This document shows, piece after piece, positions 1 to 6,038 of a stretch of 64,000 nucleotides of DNA. This DNA comes from a virus. Location of the stretch: IMG/VR virus record IMGVR_UViG_3300036770_002019, positions 1-64,000 of that record. One strand, written 5' to 3'. Positions within the stretch are counted from its first letter, which is position 1. Every line of letters starts with the position of its first letter. The position numbers and the translations under genes are program-made. Under the pieces are notes generated by a model, which was not told where the DNA came from, did no database searches, and saw only the letters and a list, made by a program, of their open reading frames with translations.

Positions 1-26
1 TGATGTTCAAACTTATGGTTAACTAG

Positions 27-45
27 ACTAGATAACCAATCTAGT
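27..45 (+). terminator. Weak hairpin followed by T-rich run
   Basis: Perfect 7-bp stem ACTAGAT/ATCTAGT with loop AACCA, followed by ATTTTTGATTTT. The shape is that of an intrinsic terminator, but the stem has few G-C pairs, so termination is uncertain. No rightward gene is visible in the window before it; it could end a transcript entering from the left. Confidence 0.3.
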
Positions 46-94
46 ATTTTTGATTTTAGTTTATCCATTTTTAGAAGGTTTATAGTTAATAAAA

Positions 95-177
95 AAGGCA
101 GAGAGCTGTATTACTACAACGAGTTACGGTTGTGTTTTATGTTAAAATGACTAAAAGGTAACTCTACTCTCTGCTTT
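95..177. other. Nested inverted repeats, possible bidirectional terminator or small structured RNA
   Basis: Outer stem GCAGAGAG (98-105) pairs with CTCTCTGC (167-174), flanked by an A run on the left (91-96) and T-rich sequence on the right (175-180). Inside it, GAGTTAC (121-127) pairs with GTAACTC (158-164), and TTTTA (135-139) with TAAAA (143-147). A-run / GC stem / T-run is the pattern of a two-way terminator and would suit the end of the leftward gene at 256-495. The 77-nt outer span suggested a tRNA, but there is no T-loop or recognisable anticodon arm. Confidence 0.4.
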
Positions 178-255
178 GATTAAAAATTATAATAGAGTTA
201 TGCAACTAGCATCCACCATTGTCTATCCAATAAGGTGTTTTAACTATTTAAACTA

Positions 256-495
256 TTATAATTGCTCTACTTCAAATTTTTTCTTTTTAATCTCAAATTG
301 ACCTGATAAATCAGACAAATGTTGATTAAGTAGTTCACCAACACTACGAAGAGCTTTACACTCTTCTGGATTTTCGATTTTATTTAGAGCCTTCTGTAGC
401 TCCATTGACAAAATCACACAGTCTGCTTCAGACAACTCTAATTCAAGAGTTGTTGAAATACCTACTGATTTACGGTTAGAAGTTGAAAATTGCAT
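256..495 (-). CDS. Hypothetical protein, 79 aa
   Basis: No family recognised. The product is short and mostly helical by composition, with a lysine-rich tail (IKKKKFEVEQL) and a central run of Glu/Leu that could form a helical hairpin. The frame is open eight codons further upstream from a TTG, but the first ATG (Met followed by QFSTSN) is preferred, giving 79 residues. It lies alone on the minus strand between two repeat-rich non-coding stretches, so it is probably its own transcription unit, perhaps an early gene. No convincing -7 box was found upstream on this strand. It could be spurious, but the composition looks like real protein. Confidence 0.5.
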   Translation of the reverse strand: MQFSTSNRKSVGISTTLELELSEADCVILSMELQKALNKIENPEECKALRSVGELLNQHLSDLSGQFEIKKKKFEVEQL

Positions 496-538
496 AAAAA
501 ATGTATTTGGGTTAAACAATAATTATTCCCTCTGCACT

Positions 539-600
539 CAGTTGTAATAGTGGTGGGTTTGACACACTTACAGGTACCACGACTTGACCTATTACAACTG
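539..600. repeat. 12-bp perfect inverted repeat
   Basis: CAGTTGTAATAG (539-550) and CTATTACAACTG (589-600) are exact reverse complements separated by 38 bp. GTGGT (550-554) and ACCAC (576-580) add an inner pairing. It sits just upstream (on the minus strand) of the 256-495 gene, where an operator or a cruciform-forming element is plausible. No T run follows, so it is not a classical terminator. Confidence 0.55.
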
Positions 601-660
601 CTCACCCTTGGGAAATGAGTTGTGGTGCATTATGTGTCATACATTAAGATGTGTCAGTAA

Positions 661-751
661 TCACGGAGTATGACAAAACCGTGAAAATGGGGTGATAACG
701 GTAAGTGTTCATAATCAATCACTTACGATCGAAATGATTACCGTAATCACC
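661..751. repeat. Cluster of inverted repeats, possible origin or control element
   Basis: GGTGATAACGGTAA (691-704) pairs with TTACCGTAATCACC (738-751) with one mismatch in 14. GTAAGTG (701-707) pairs with CACTTAC (720-726), giving an alternative fold over the same bases. TCACGG (661-666) pairs with CCGTGA (679-684). No gene covers 520-790, and this density of palindromes is unlike the rest of the window. A replication origin, a packaging site or multiple operators are all possible; the sequence alone does not choose. Confidence 0.45.
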
Positions 752-790
752 GAACTATAGGAGGAGTCTTTGAAAAAAAAGAAAAAGAAG

Positions 791-808
791 AAAGCCCCGA
801 AGGGCTTT
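791..808 (-). terminator. Intrinsic terminator of the 812-994 gene
   Basis: Read on the minus strand: AAAGCCC, a TTCG tetraloop, GGGCTTT, then a pyrimidine-rich tail ending in TTCTTTTTTTT. The 7-bp stem closed by UUCG directly follows the stop codon at 812, so it ends the leftward transcript. Confidence 0.85.
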
Positions 809-811
809 CGA

Positions 812-994
812 TTAGAGCTGTACCTTTAGACCGACCACAAACTGGTCGAACAAAGCTTCGTTCTCTGTGTACACAACTGTACCACTGTGGAACACACCTG
901 CCTCGTCGATGTAATCTGCTGTGAAGCCGATACGACATGCTACTCCGTGGCGATTGACTTGCTTGTCGTGGATTCTTACAATTTCTACTAGCAT
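812..994 (-). CDS. Hypothetical protein, 60 aa
   Basis: Small protein starting MLVEIVRIHDKQVN; no family recognised. The middle part (GVACRIGFTADYIDEAG) looks like a small beta-rich fold. The frame stays open upstream to about 1084, but those codons overlap sequence without protein-like composition, so the internal ATG at 994 is preferred. A strong terminator directly after the stop supports a real single-gene unit. It faces away from the late promoters at 1103-1242, so 995-1100 is a divergent intergenic region. Confidence 0.6.
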   Translation of the reverse strand: MLVEIVRIHDKQVNRHGVACRIGFTADYIDEAGVFHSGTVVYTENEALFDQFVVGLKVQL

Positions 995-1102
995 AACTGT
1001 TTGATTTAGGGGGGACAATTTTATCCCGATAGTTAGGTGGGGTCTTTGAAGTAGTAGGACAACAAACTCGAAAACTCCTAACAAAAAAAATTTTTTATAT
1101 TT

Positions 1103-1133
1103 TTTGCAAACTACCAGAATAATAGTATATTTG
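1103..1133 (+). promoter_or_regulatory. Bacteroidota-type promoter, upstream copy
   Basis: TTTG at 1103-1106, 19-bp spacer, TATATTTG at 1126-1133: an exact match to the Bacteroidota consensus (TTTG at -33, TAnnTTTG at -7). The expected start is near 1140. Only about 60 nt later comes a terminator, so this promoter would make a very short RNA unless read-through occurs. The sequence between 995 and this promoter holds no other recognisable feature. Confidence 0.75.
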
Positions 1134-1165
1134 CATGTCTCACACCCGACTATTAAAGCAGTTTA

Positions 1166-1200
1166 AAATCCCTTAACCAAACGTGGTTGGGGATTTTTTT
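1166..1200 (+). terminator. Intrinsic terminator or attenuator
   Basis: AATCCC (1167-1172) pairs with GGGATT (1190-1195); AACCA (1175-1179) pairs with TGGTT (1184-1188) inside the same hairpin; eight T's follow. It lies directly downstream of one consensus promoter and upstream of another, so it separates a tiny transcript from the main one or acts as an attenuator. Confidence 0.8.
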
Positions 1201-1212
1201 TGTCTAAACATA

Positions 1213-1242
1213 TTGGCTAATAAATTCTTTTACATATATTTG
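1213..1242 (+). promoter_or_regulatory. Bacteroidota-type promoter, downstream copy
   Basis: TTGG near 1213-1216, 18-bp spacer, TATATTTG at 1235-1242. The -7 box and the following GCA match the promoter at 1126-1136. Transcription would start near 1249 and run through the structured segment into the fibre-like gene. Confidence 0.7.
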
Positions 1243-1249
1243 CAGCACT

Positions 1250-1480
1250 GCCTTACTGAAAGATCACCCTCGATGGCGAAAGTAGATAGAGGGTCAGAAG
1301 TCGGGTTGTAGACTGCGTAGTTGAAATAACACTAAAACATAGCGGTTGAGATGTCCCCGATAGCAGTAAAAAAAGCATCAATATAAACTCAGGGTGGGAT
1401 CAGACTATAGGCTGAAAGAAATGTCCCCACGTAGGCTAAAAACGGCTGAGCGAAATTTGATGTTAATCAGAACTCAAGGG
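1250..1480 (+). ncRNA. Candidate structured RNA or structured 5' leader, no known family recognised
   Basis: A roughly 230-nt segment with no ORF, clearly richer in G and C than its surroundings, starting where the promoter at 1213-1242 predicts. Helices found by hand: 1266-1271/1289-1294, 1312-1316/1363-1367, 1374-1381/1457-1464 (8 bp), 1388-1392/1446-1450, 1394-1398/1426-1430 and 1400-1403/1412-1415; the last four nest into one long arm. ATGTCCCC occurs twice (1351-1358, 1421-1428) followed by a similar TAG..TAAAAA..GC pattern, as if two related domains lie in tandem. A GGGGG run (1478-1482) just before the next gene could pair with the free CCCC of the first domain. It may be a stand-alone RNA or a leader controlling the next gene. 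Confidence 0.55.
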
Positions 1481-1511
1481 GGTTATTGTGTCTTGTAACA
1501 AGCAAAGAAGA

Positions 1512-3005
1512 ATGAGTTTATTTATTTTCAGTAAAGCTAAAATCACTTCTAAATCTGTAGACGTAGGAGAAACAGACATAGACTTATACGCCCCACTAAT
1601 ATCTAACCTCACAAACATTACAAGTACTCTAGGGGTAGTAACATTACACTTCAAAGATAGTGGTCCATACTCTAACTTTACTGGGGGAACATCAAACATT
1701 AGAGGATACGAGTACGCTCAAGTAAATCTAGAAGTTAATAACGGTAACGAGCAAGAAGTCATAAAAGACATAGCTCAAGCTCTCCTATCTAAAAAAACAA
1801 TTATCCTAGATTTTGTAACTAGGAACATATCCATAAACAACATCAAATCTATCCTATCCATAAAAAGATTTGATACCCCAACAATACTAACTACAGACCC
1901 ATCTTCAGGAGGAGGACTACCAGTAGGTGGGGACTTAGATCAAGTACTAACCAAACTATCTTCAACAGATGGGGATGTAGATTGGGTATACCCACACACA
2001 CTATTCATAACAGTTAGAAATACTTCTGGGGGAACACTACAAAAAGGAACCCCAGTTCACGCTACAGGAGTTACAGGTACAGTCCCTGACGTAATAGCTG
2101 CAGACGCATCTATCCCTTCAGCTATGCCTGCAACTTACGTTCTAAACGAATCAATAGCTGACAACGCTCAGGGAGTAGCAATAATAGTTGGGACAATTAC
2201 TGGGGTAGATACTTCAACATTCTCAGCTGGGGATGTTGTCTATGTAGCTTCAGGTGGGGGATTCACTAACGTAAAACCTACAGGGACAAACCTAATTCAA
2301 AACCTTGGGGTAGTAACACGATCAAACGTAACTACAGGCTCAGGGGTTGTTTACGGATCAGGAAGATCTAACGATGTCCCTAACCTCCCAACAGGGAAGT
2401 TCTTTATAGGATCAGCTACTAACACAATAGAATCAGCCTACACCCTCCCAACTGCAGATGGGGCAAGCAATCAAATACTAACAACAGATGGGGCAGGTGC
2501 TGTAACCTTTCAAAATCCTAACCCATTAGTTGTATATTCTGACGCTAACCAAATTGATCATACTGGGAGCACATCTAACACATTGATGACTTCTTTCTTA
2601 CTCCCAGGTAACTCACTAGACGTTGGGGATTTATTTTACTTAGTTTCAAGAACTAATCGCCCAACATCTCAGTCAACAAACGCTAACATCCGATATTACG
2701 TAAATACCTCAAACTCTTTATCTGGGGCTACCCTAATAGGTACTGGACCTCAAATGTCAAACACTGCTAGATATTCAGCTTTTGAAAGAACTTACGCCAT
2801 TCTTAATCAAACTACAGATACGAATGCATTCGGGTCAACATCTCTTATCTTAACAGATATAAGTACAACCACTATTGCATTCTCAACACTTGCTGTAGAC
2901 TGGAGTACTGATCAATACGTAATAATAGCTGGGCAGCTTGCTAACATTGCAGACACAATTTCAGTAATATACTTCTTTGCAGAAATAACTAAACAAAAAG
3001 TATAA
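1512..3005 (+). CDS. Phage fibre- or spike-like protein
   Basis: About 497 residues, rich in Ser, Thr, Asn and Gly, with no membrane segment. The middle part carries a motif set common in phage tail-fibre and virion decoration proteins: a block starting TLQKGTPVHATGVTG, then SAGDVVYVASGGGFTNVKP, then GSGVVYGSGRSNDVPNLPTG. The C-terminal third is a beta-rich module. The frame is also open from a GTG at 1488 preceded by AGGGGG; I chose the ATG at 1512 because it begins the conserved-looking part (MSLFIFSK). It is the first gene behind the structured leader and is joined to its successor by a stop/start overlap. Probably a fibre or receptor-contact protein; the exact virion position cannot be told. 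Confidence 0.75.
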   Translation: MSLFIFSKAKITSKSVDVGETDIDLYAPLISNLTNITSTLGVVTLHFKDSGPYSNFTGGTSNIRGYEYAQVNLEVNNGNEQEVIKDIAQALLSKKTIILDFVTRNISINNIKSILSIKRFDTPTILTTDPSSGGGLPVGGDLDQVLTKLSSTDGDVDWVYPHTLFITVRNTSGGTLQKGTPVHATGVTGTVPDVIAADASIPSAMPATYVLNESIADNAQGVAIIVGTITGVDTSTFSAGDVVYVASGGGFTNVKPTGTNLIQNLGVVTRSNVTTGSGVVYGSGRSNDVPNLPTGKFFIGSATNTIESAYTLPTADGASNQILTTDGAGAVTFQNPNPLVVYSDANQIDHTGSTSNTLMTSFLLPGNSLDVGDLFYLVSRTNRPTSQSTNANIRYYVNTSNSLSGATLIGTGPQMSNTARYSAFERTYAILNQTTDTNAFGSTSLILTDISTTTIAFSTLAVDWSTDQYVIIAGQLANIADTISVIYFFAEITKQKV

Positions 3006-3214
3006 TGACCATCCCTCAGCAACTAATCTACAGTAACAATCAAGTTACTTGGAATGACAGAACTAGAACGATAGATCAGATAGATGAATTCAATGACGAA
3101 TCTATTCACTTAACTCTTGAAGGAACTACATACTTTTTCTACGTTCAGTATACAACAGTTAACAACATCAAATACAACAACTCAACAGAATTAATAGCAG
3201 CCTTATCACAATGA
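3005..3214 (+). CDS. Hypothetical protein, 69 aa
   Basis: Starts on the last base of the previous stop codon (TAATG) and ends in an ATGA overlap with the next small gene, so translation is coupled on both sides. Acidic and aromatic, with a beta-hairpin-like stretch (LTLEGTTYFFYVQYT). No family recognised; position suggests a small virion or fibre-linked protein. Confidence 0.6.
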   Translation: MTIPQQLIYSNNQVTWNDRTRTIDQIDEFNDESIHLTLEGTTYFFYVQYTTVNNIKYNNSTELIAALSQ

Positions 3215-3339
3215 AAACAATATCAAACATAAAGCAAGACAGAAATGTTAGTAGACCTAACATTCACTCTAAAACAAAAACTAGTTCTAACAAAAACTCT
3301 AAGAACTACAGAAAACCATATAAAGGGCAAGGACGATGA
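3211..3339 (+). CDS. Small basic protein, 42 aa
   Basis: Reads MKTISNIKQDRN ... KPYKGQGR and stops at 3339. It is rich in Lys, Arg, Asn and Ser with almost no hydrophobic residues, so probably unstructured and nucleic-acid binding. Support comes from exact ATGA overlaps at both ends (3211-3214 and 3336-3339), the style of joining used throughout this operon. It fills what would otherwise be the only gap between 1512 and 4440. Confidence 0.55.
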   Translation: MKTISNIKQDRNVSRPNIHSKTKTSSNKNSKNYRKPYKGQGR

Positions 3340-3695
3340 ACCTAAAACATTTCAAACTCTCAGAATTCGACTCCCCAGACCTACCAGGTTCAGGGGAAAG
3401 AATGGATGAAGACTTTCTTAAACTACTAGACAAAGCTAGATCAATAGCTAACACCCCATTCAAAATTAACTCTGGGTATAGAACACCATCTCACAACAGT
3501 AAAGTTGGGGGAAAATCTAGTTCTTCTCACTTAAAAGGAATGGCTGCTGACATTCATTGCAATGATGATGCATCCAGATCTTTAATCGTACAAGCTCTAA
3601 TAGAAGTTGGGTTTACTAGAATCGGGATAGCTAAAACCTTTATTCACGTAGACAATGATAAAGCTAAAAATTCTAATCGTATTTGGGTTTATTAG
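3336..3695 (+). CDS. Endolysin, M15-family peptidase
   Basis: A 119-residue zinc peptidase of the M15 (VanY / D-Ala-D-Ala carboxypeptidase-like) type, expected to cut peptidoglycan cross-links at lysis. Visible ligands: H65 and D72 in SSHLKGMAADI, H104 in HVD; INSGYRTPSHNSKVGG is the usual upstream signature of the family. There is no signal peptide, so it would need a holin; a candidate holin is at 25744-26196. The gene starts in an ATGA overlap, and its last 41 bases also hold the start and signal peptide of the next gene in another frame. Confidence 0.85.
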   Translation: MNLKHFKLSEFDSPDLPGSGERMDEDFLKLLDKARSIANTPFKINSGYRTPSHNSKVGGKSSSSHLKGMAADIHCNDDASRSLIVQALIEVGFTRIGIAKTFIHVDNDKAKNSNRIWVY

Positions 3696-4440
3696 TTTAT
3701 CGTTATTCTCTCAATGTGAATACACACATATAACTTCTCTCCCATTCTCAGAAACATTCTGCCACGAGTATAATGACTGTAACTTTGTCGCAAATATTTA
3801 CACAATTAACGACAACGACTACGGCTGTTGGAGTTGTATTAACAACCCTCATTACTACGTAATAACCCCAGAGGTAGATATGTACGTAGTTCTAGATATT
3901 GTACCTAACCTATTCAGTCATTTTTCATCAAATACTGAACCACAAGTCCCAGGTTTTATACTGTTTAATGGCTGCCCAAATAACGGGGGAGAAACATTGT
4001 TTAGACCGTGGAGCTATTCAAACGGGGCTTGTTGGAATTGGGGTGTTTTAGACATTTACTGCGGATGGAGTCAATCAACAAATGCCCCTAATCTTAATCA
4101 AGGGTGTGTAACTTCTACCCCAAGTTATACAGGAATGGCTCATGAAGTAACTATGGGTTTTAATTTACTAGCTAACAACGAGTACTGGTTCTGCGTCTAC
4201 CCTCAAGGCGGTTGCCCACCGTTTACCTCAACATGTAACTGGGGATGCATAGACGTAAGCTTTTCAGGATTAACATTTCTTGAACTAAACAACTACCCCC
4301 CAAGTAACCCCCAAGTACCTACTCAAGATACTAGTACACAGCCTCGTTTTGTAAAGCTACATATACCGAACATAGGAATAATTATCAGAGACACTCAAAC
4401 TGGGAAAACCTACAACACACTAATGCAAGAAGTTAATTAG
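3655..4440 (+). CDS. Secreted cysteine-rich protein
   Basis: 261 residues. The N-terminus has a lysine-flanked hydrophobic segment (LKILIVFGFISLSLFS) followed by QCEYTH, a typical type I signal peptide; no clear lipobox. The mature part is rich in Cys, Trp, Tyr and Asn (for example CPNNGG and CNWGCIDVSF) and looks like extracellular disulfide-bonded domains of Flavobacteriia surface proteins. The start lies within the endolysin gene, 41 bases before its end. Position beside the endolysin suggests a role at the outer membrane during lysis or in blocking superinfection; both are guesses. A host-derived secreted protein is the alternative. Confidence 0.65.
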   Translation: MIKLKILIVFGFISLSLFSQCEYTHITSLPFSETFCHEYNDCNFVANIYTINDNDYGCWSCINNPHYYVITPEVDMYVVLDIVPNLFSHFSSNTEPQVPGFILFNGCPNNGGETLFRPWSYSNGACWNWGVLDIYCGWSQSTNAPNLNQGCVTSTPSYTGMAHEVTMGFNLLANNEYWFCVYPQGGCPPFTSTCNWGCIDVSFSGLTFLELNNYPPSNPQVPTQDTSTQPRFVKLHIPNIGIIIRDTQTGKTYNTLMQEVN

Positions 4441-4475
4441 TATTCAAAGATATATTCGATATTAGGTATAATGCT

Positions 4476-4501
4476 CAATATACTTCTAAACAGGTATATT
4501 G
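4476..4501. promoter_or_regulatory. Inverted repeat, possible operator
   Basis: CAATATAC (4476-4483) and GTATATTG (4494-4501) are exact reverse complements with a 10-bp spacer, in the 218-bp gap after the secreted-protein gene. No T run follows. It could bind a dimeric regulator of the downstream promoter. Confidence 0.4.
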
Positions 4502-4582
4502 CCCCTATAAATATTGAATTGCGCTCATTAATTTAAAAGTATAACCTTAAATGATAACATTACTTTTAAGGGTATATACCTT

Positions 4583-4601
4583 AATTCGCGAATCACGAAT
4601 T
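4583..4601. promoter_or_regulatory. Palindromic operator candidate at the -33 region
   Basis: ATTCGCGAAT (4584-4593) is a perfect 10-bp palindrome, and AATTCG (4583-4588) also pairs with CGAATT (4596-4601). It ends 8 bp before the -7-like box at 4609-4616, where a repressor would block RNA polymerase. The twin promoter copy at 4966-5005 lacks this palindrome. Confidence 0.45.
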
Positions 4602-4603
4602 TT

Positions 4604-4643
4604 CTTTATATACTTGTCTCAAATATTTGTTAAATTTGCAACA
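4604..4643 (+). promoter_or_regulatory. Promoter, repeat copy 1
   Basis: Contains TATACTTG (4609-4616), close to TAnnTTTG, followed by an AT-rich leader. The 40 bases match copy 2 (4966-5005) at 35 positions. It precedes the 4659 gene by a short leader. Confidence 0.55.
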
Positions 4644-4658
4644 GAAATACAAATCACT

Positions 4659-4907
4659 ATGAAAGGACTTTTTACCCCAAAACAGTTGGCTTTGTTAGCT
4701 GTCATCTTCTTCAAAGAGGATGAAACATTTATGCCTGTATATGAACAAGTAGCTATCAATGCACGTAAGTTCATTGATCTTGGTGATCCGTGGACAGATG
4801 AATCACTACTTGTTTTCATCCAGAAATCTATGGAGAGCCAGTTAGAGGGAAAACTCAAAGACGTAGCTACACTTAAGTACTATCTATCTAAGATCGCTGT
4901 ACTTTAA
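4659..4907 (+). CDS. Hypothetical protein, 82 aa
   Basis: Starts MKGLFTPKQLALLAVIFFKE. The frame is open from an ATG at 4551, but that stretch covers the palindrome, the promoter box and repeat copy 1, so the internal ATG at 4659 is chosen. The N-terminal hydrophobic run (LALLAVIFF) is short and followed by charged residues; the rest looks helical. No family recognised. It has its own promoter and a strong terminator, so it is transcribed alone, possibly as a regulatory or early protein. Confidence 0.65.
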   Translation: MKGLFTPKQLALLAVIFFKEDETFMPVYEQVAINARKFIDLGDPWTDESLLVFIQKSMESQLEGKLKDVATLKYYLSKIAVL

Positions 4908-4925
4908 TCTACCAACAAACTAAAG

Positions 4926-4955
4926 AATCCTCAGCAGTAGCTGGGGATTTTTTTT
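4926..4955 (+). terminator. Intrinsic terminator
   Basis: AATCCTCAGC (4926-4935), loop AGTA, GCTGGGGATT (4940-4949), then an eight-T run. The 10-bp stem with one G-T pair closes the 4659-4907 transcript before the next promoter. Confidence 0.9.
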
Positions 4956-4965
4956 ACATAACAAT

Positions 4966-5005
4966 CTCTATATACTTATCTCAAATATTTGCTAAATTTA
5001 CAGCA
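4966..5005 (+). promoter_or_regulatory. Promoter, repeat copy 2
   Basis: 35 of 40 bases identical to 4604-4643, with TATACTTA at 4971-4978. It begins right after the terminator and ends 4 bases before the glycosyltransferase start. The box is a poorer match to TAnnTTTG than the copy at 5727-5734. Confidence 0.5.
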
Positions 5006-5009
5006 ACCA

Positions 5010-5714
5010 ATGACTAATAAAAAAGTACTCATATTTATACCTGTGTGGGGTAGATTCCCAGAAACTAAACTCACATATCAAGGAGTGCATAGAATTCAAA
5101 AAATTCTAAAAGAAGAAAACATTGATTCTCAAGTACTTGTAGTATCCTCAGAAAAAGAACACACAGAATTAGCACTTGAGCATAAATTCTTAGTAACTGA
5201 GTGTGATAACTTCCCAATATCAGATAAACATAACTGTGGACTGGACTATGCCATGTCTTTACAGTGGGACTATCTCCTACAAATGGGGAGTAACAATCTA
5301 CTCTCAAACATATACATCAGATTCGTAGCTGCAGCAATACGAGAAAATTACAAAATGTTTGGGGGGAGATTATTCTACAACATACTCCCATGCAAAACTC
5401 AAATGACTCATTTTAAAACTAGAGCCCCATACAAACTATCAGGAGTTGGGAGAGGAATAAGAAGAGACATTATAGAAGACAGATTAAAAATAGGTCCAGT
5501 ATGGGATCAGAATCTAAACAAAGGATTAGATAAAAGTTCTAGAGAAAACTTAACTACTCCAGAAGATATAGTTGCAATTACAACAACCTCACCTCCCTCA
5601 ATCGTAGATATACGCACAAATGAAGATATTAACGATATGAGCTCTAATCCTAGACCAGTAGACAAAGAATTGTTTGTAAAATGGTTCCCAGAACTAAAAG
5701 ATTTGTTTACATAA
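5010..5714 (+). CDS. Glycosyltransferase-like protein (GT2-type fold)
   Basis: 234 residues. The N-terminus (KKVLIFIPVWGRFPETK) is the first beta strand and nucleotide-binding loop of GT-A glycosyltransferases; NCGLDYAMSLQWDYLLQMGS matches the family region where a near-conserved Asn and the metal-binding segment lie, although a clear DxD is replaced by MGSNN. It would move a sugar onto DNA, a virion protein or the host surface; the substrate cannot be read. The C-terminal 60 residues are low-complexity. Start: the ATG at 5010 (MTNKKV) rather than the one at 4989, which lies inside the promoter repeat. Single-gene unit with its own promoter. Confidence 0.6.
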   Translation: MTNKKVLIFIPVWGRFPETKLTYQGVHRIQKILKEENIDSQVLVVSSEKEHTELALEHKFLVTECDNFPISDKHNCGLDYAMSLQWDYLLQMGSNNLLSNIYIRFVAAAIRENYKMFGGRLFYNILPCKTQMTHFKTRAPYKLSGVGRGIRRDIIEDRLKIGPVWDQNLNKGLDKSSRENLTTPEDIVAITTTSPPSIVDIRTNEDINDMSSNPRPVDKELFVKWFPELKDLFT

Positions 5715-5734
5715 CAACCTTTTTTATATCTTTG
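5702..5734 (+). promoter_or_regulatory. Bacteroidota-type promoter
   Basis: TTTG at 5702-5705, 21-bp spacer, TATCTTTG at 5727-5734, an exact TAnnTTTG. The start would be near 5742, just upstream of the GroES-like ATG at 5754. The bases around the box (TTTGTCCCAAAT) resemble the two repeat promoters upstream. It probably drives the run of overlapping genes from 5754 into the terminase. Confidence 0.7.
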
Positions 5735-5753
5735 TCCCAAATCATACATAAAT

Positions 5754-6038
5754 ATGGGACAAAATACAACAATCAATTTCAACCCAACAAGAGATTGGGT
5801 TGTTCTTCCGTTAATTAAGAAAAATCAAACTGAATCTGGTTTGTACTTAACTAACGATAAGCTCTTAAAAACCAACATCTTAAAAGTAGTAGCTGTAGGA
5901 CCTGACTGCAAAGTTAAAGTTGGGGATACAGTACTAATTCACCCAAACTCTGAAGGATTAATTATTGATCTTGAAGAAGGGCAATTTGTAATGGTTAATG
6001 AATTCATGATCTGCGGAACAATCACTACAACATCATGA
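5754..6038 (+). CDS. GroES-like co-chaperonin
   Basis: 94 residues, the usual Cpn10 length. The order of elements fits GroES: PTRDWVVLPLIKK (first strand), ESGLYLT at the mobile-loop position, ILKVVAVGPDCKVKVGDTVLI (central barrel), and FVMVNEFMICGTI (last strand). Phage co-chaperonins such as T4 gp31 pair with host GroEL to fold the capsid protein; the same role, or folding of the giant cargo proteins, is inferred here. It heads an operon of tightly overlapping genes leading to the terminase and has its own consensus promoter. The family call rests on the pattern of conserved positions seen by eye. Confidence 0.75.
   Translation: MGQNTTINFNPTRDWVVLPLIKKNQTESGLYLTNDKLLKTNILKVVAVGPDCKVKVGDTVLIHPNSEGLIIDLEEGQFVMVNEFMICGTITTTS

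Noticed and set aside
98-174. Possible tRNA gene (about 77 nt with 7-8 bp outer stem)
   Set aside because: No T-arm consensus, no plausible anticodon stem, and the inner stems are nested rather than in cloverleaf order on either strand.
747-938. Leftward 63-codon frame over the terminator at 791-808
   Set aside because: It spans a strong terminator and overlaps the better supported 60-aa gene in another frame.
1394-1440. Group I intron core (string CAGACTATAGG)
   Set aside because: The partner strand needed for the P7 helix (TAGTC) is absent, and there is no split gene around it.
4551-4658. N-terminal extension of the 82-aa protein
   Set aside because: It would place a promoter box, a palindrome and a promoter repeat inside coding sequence, and the residues do not look like protein.
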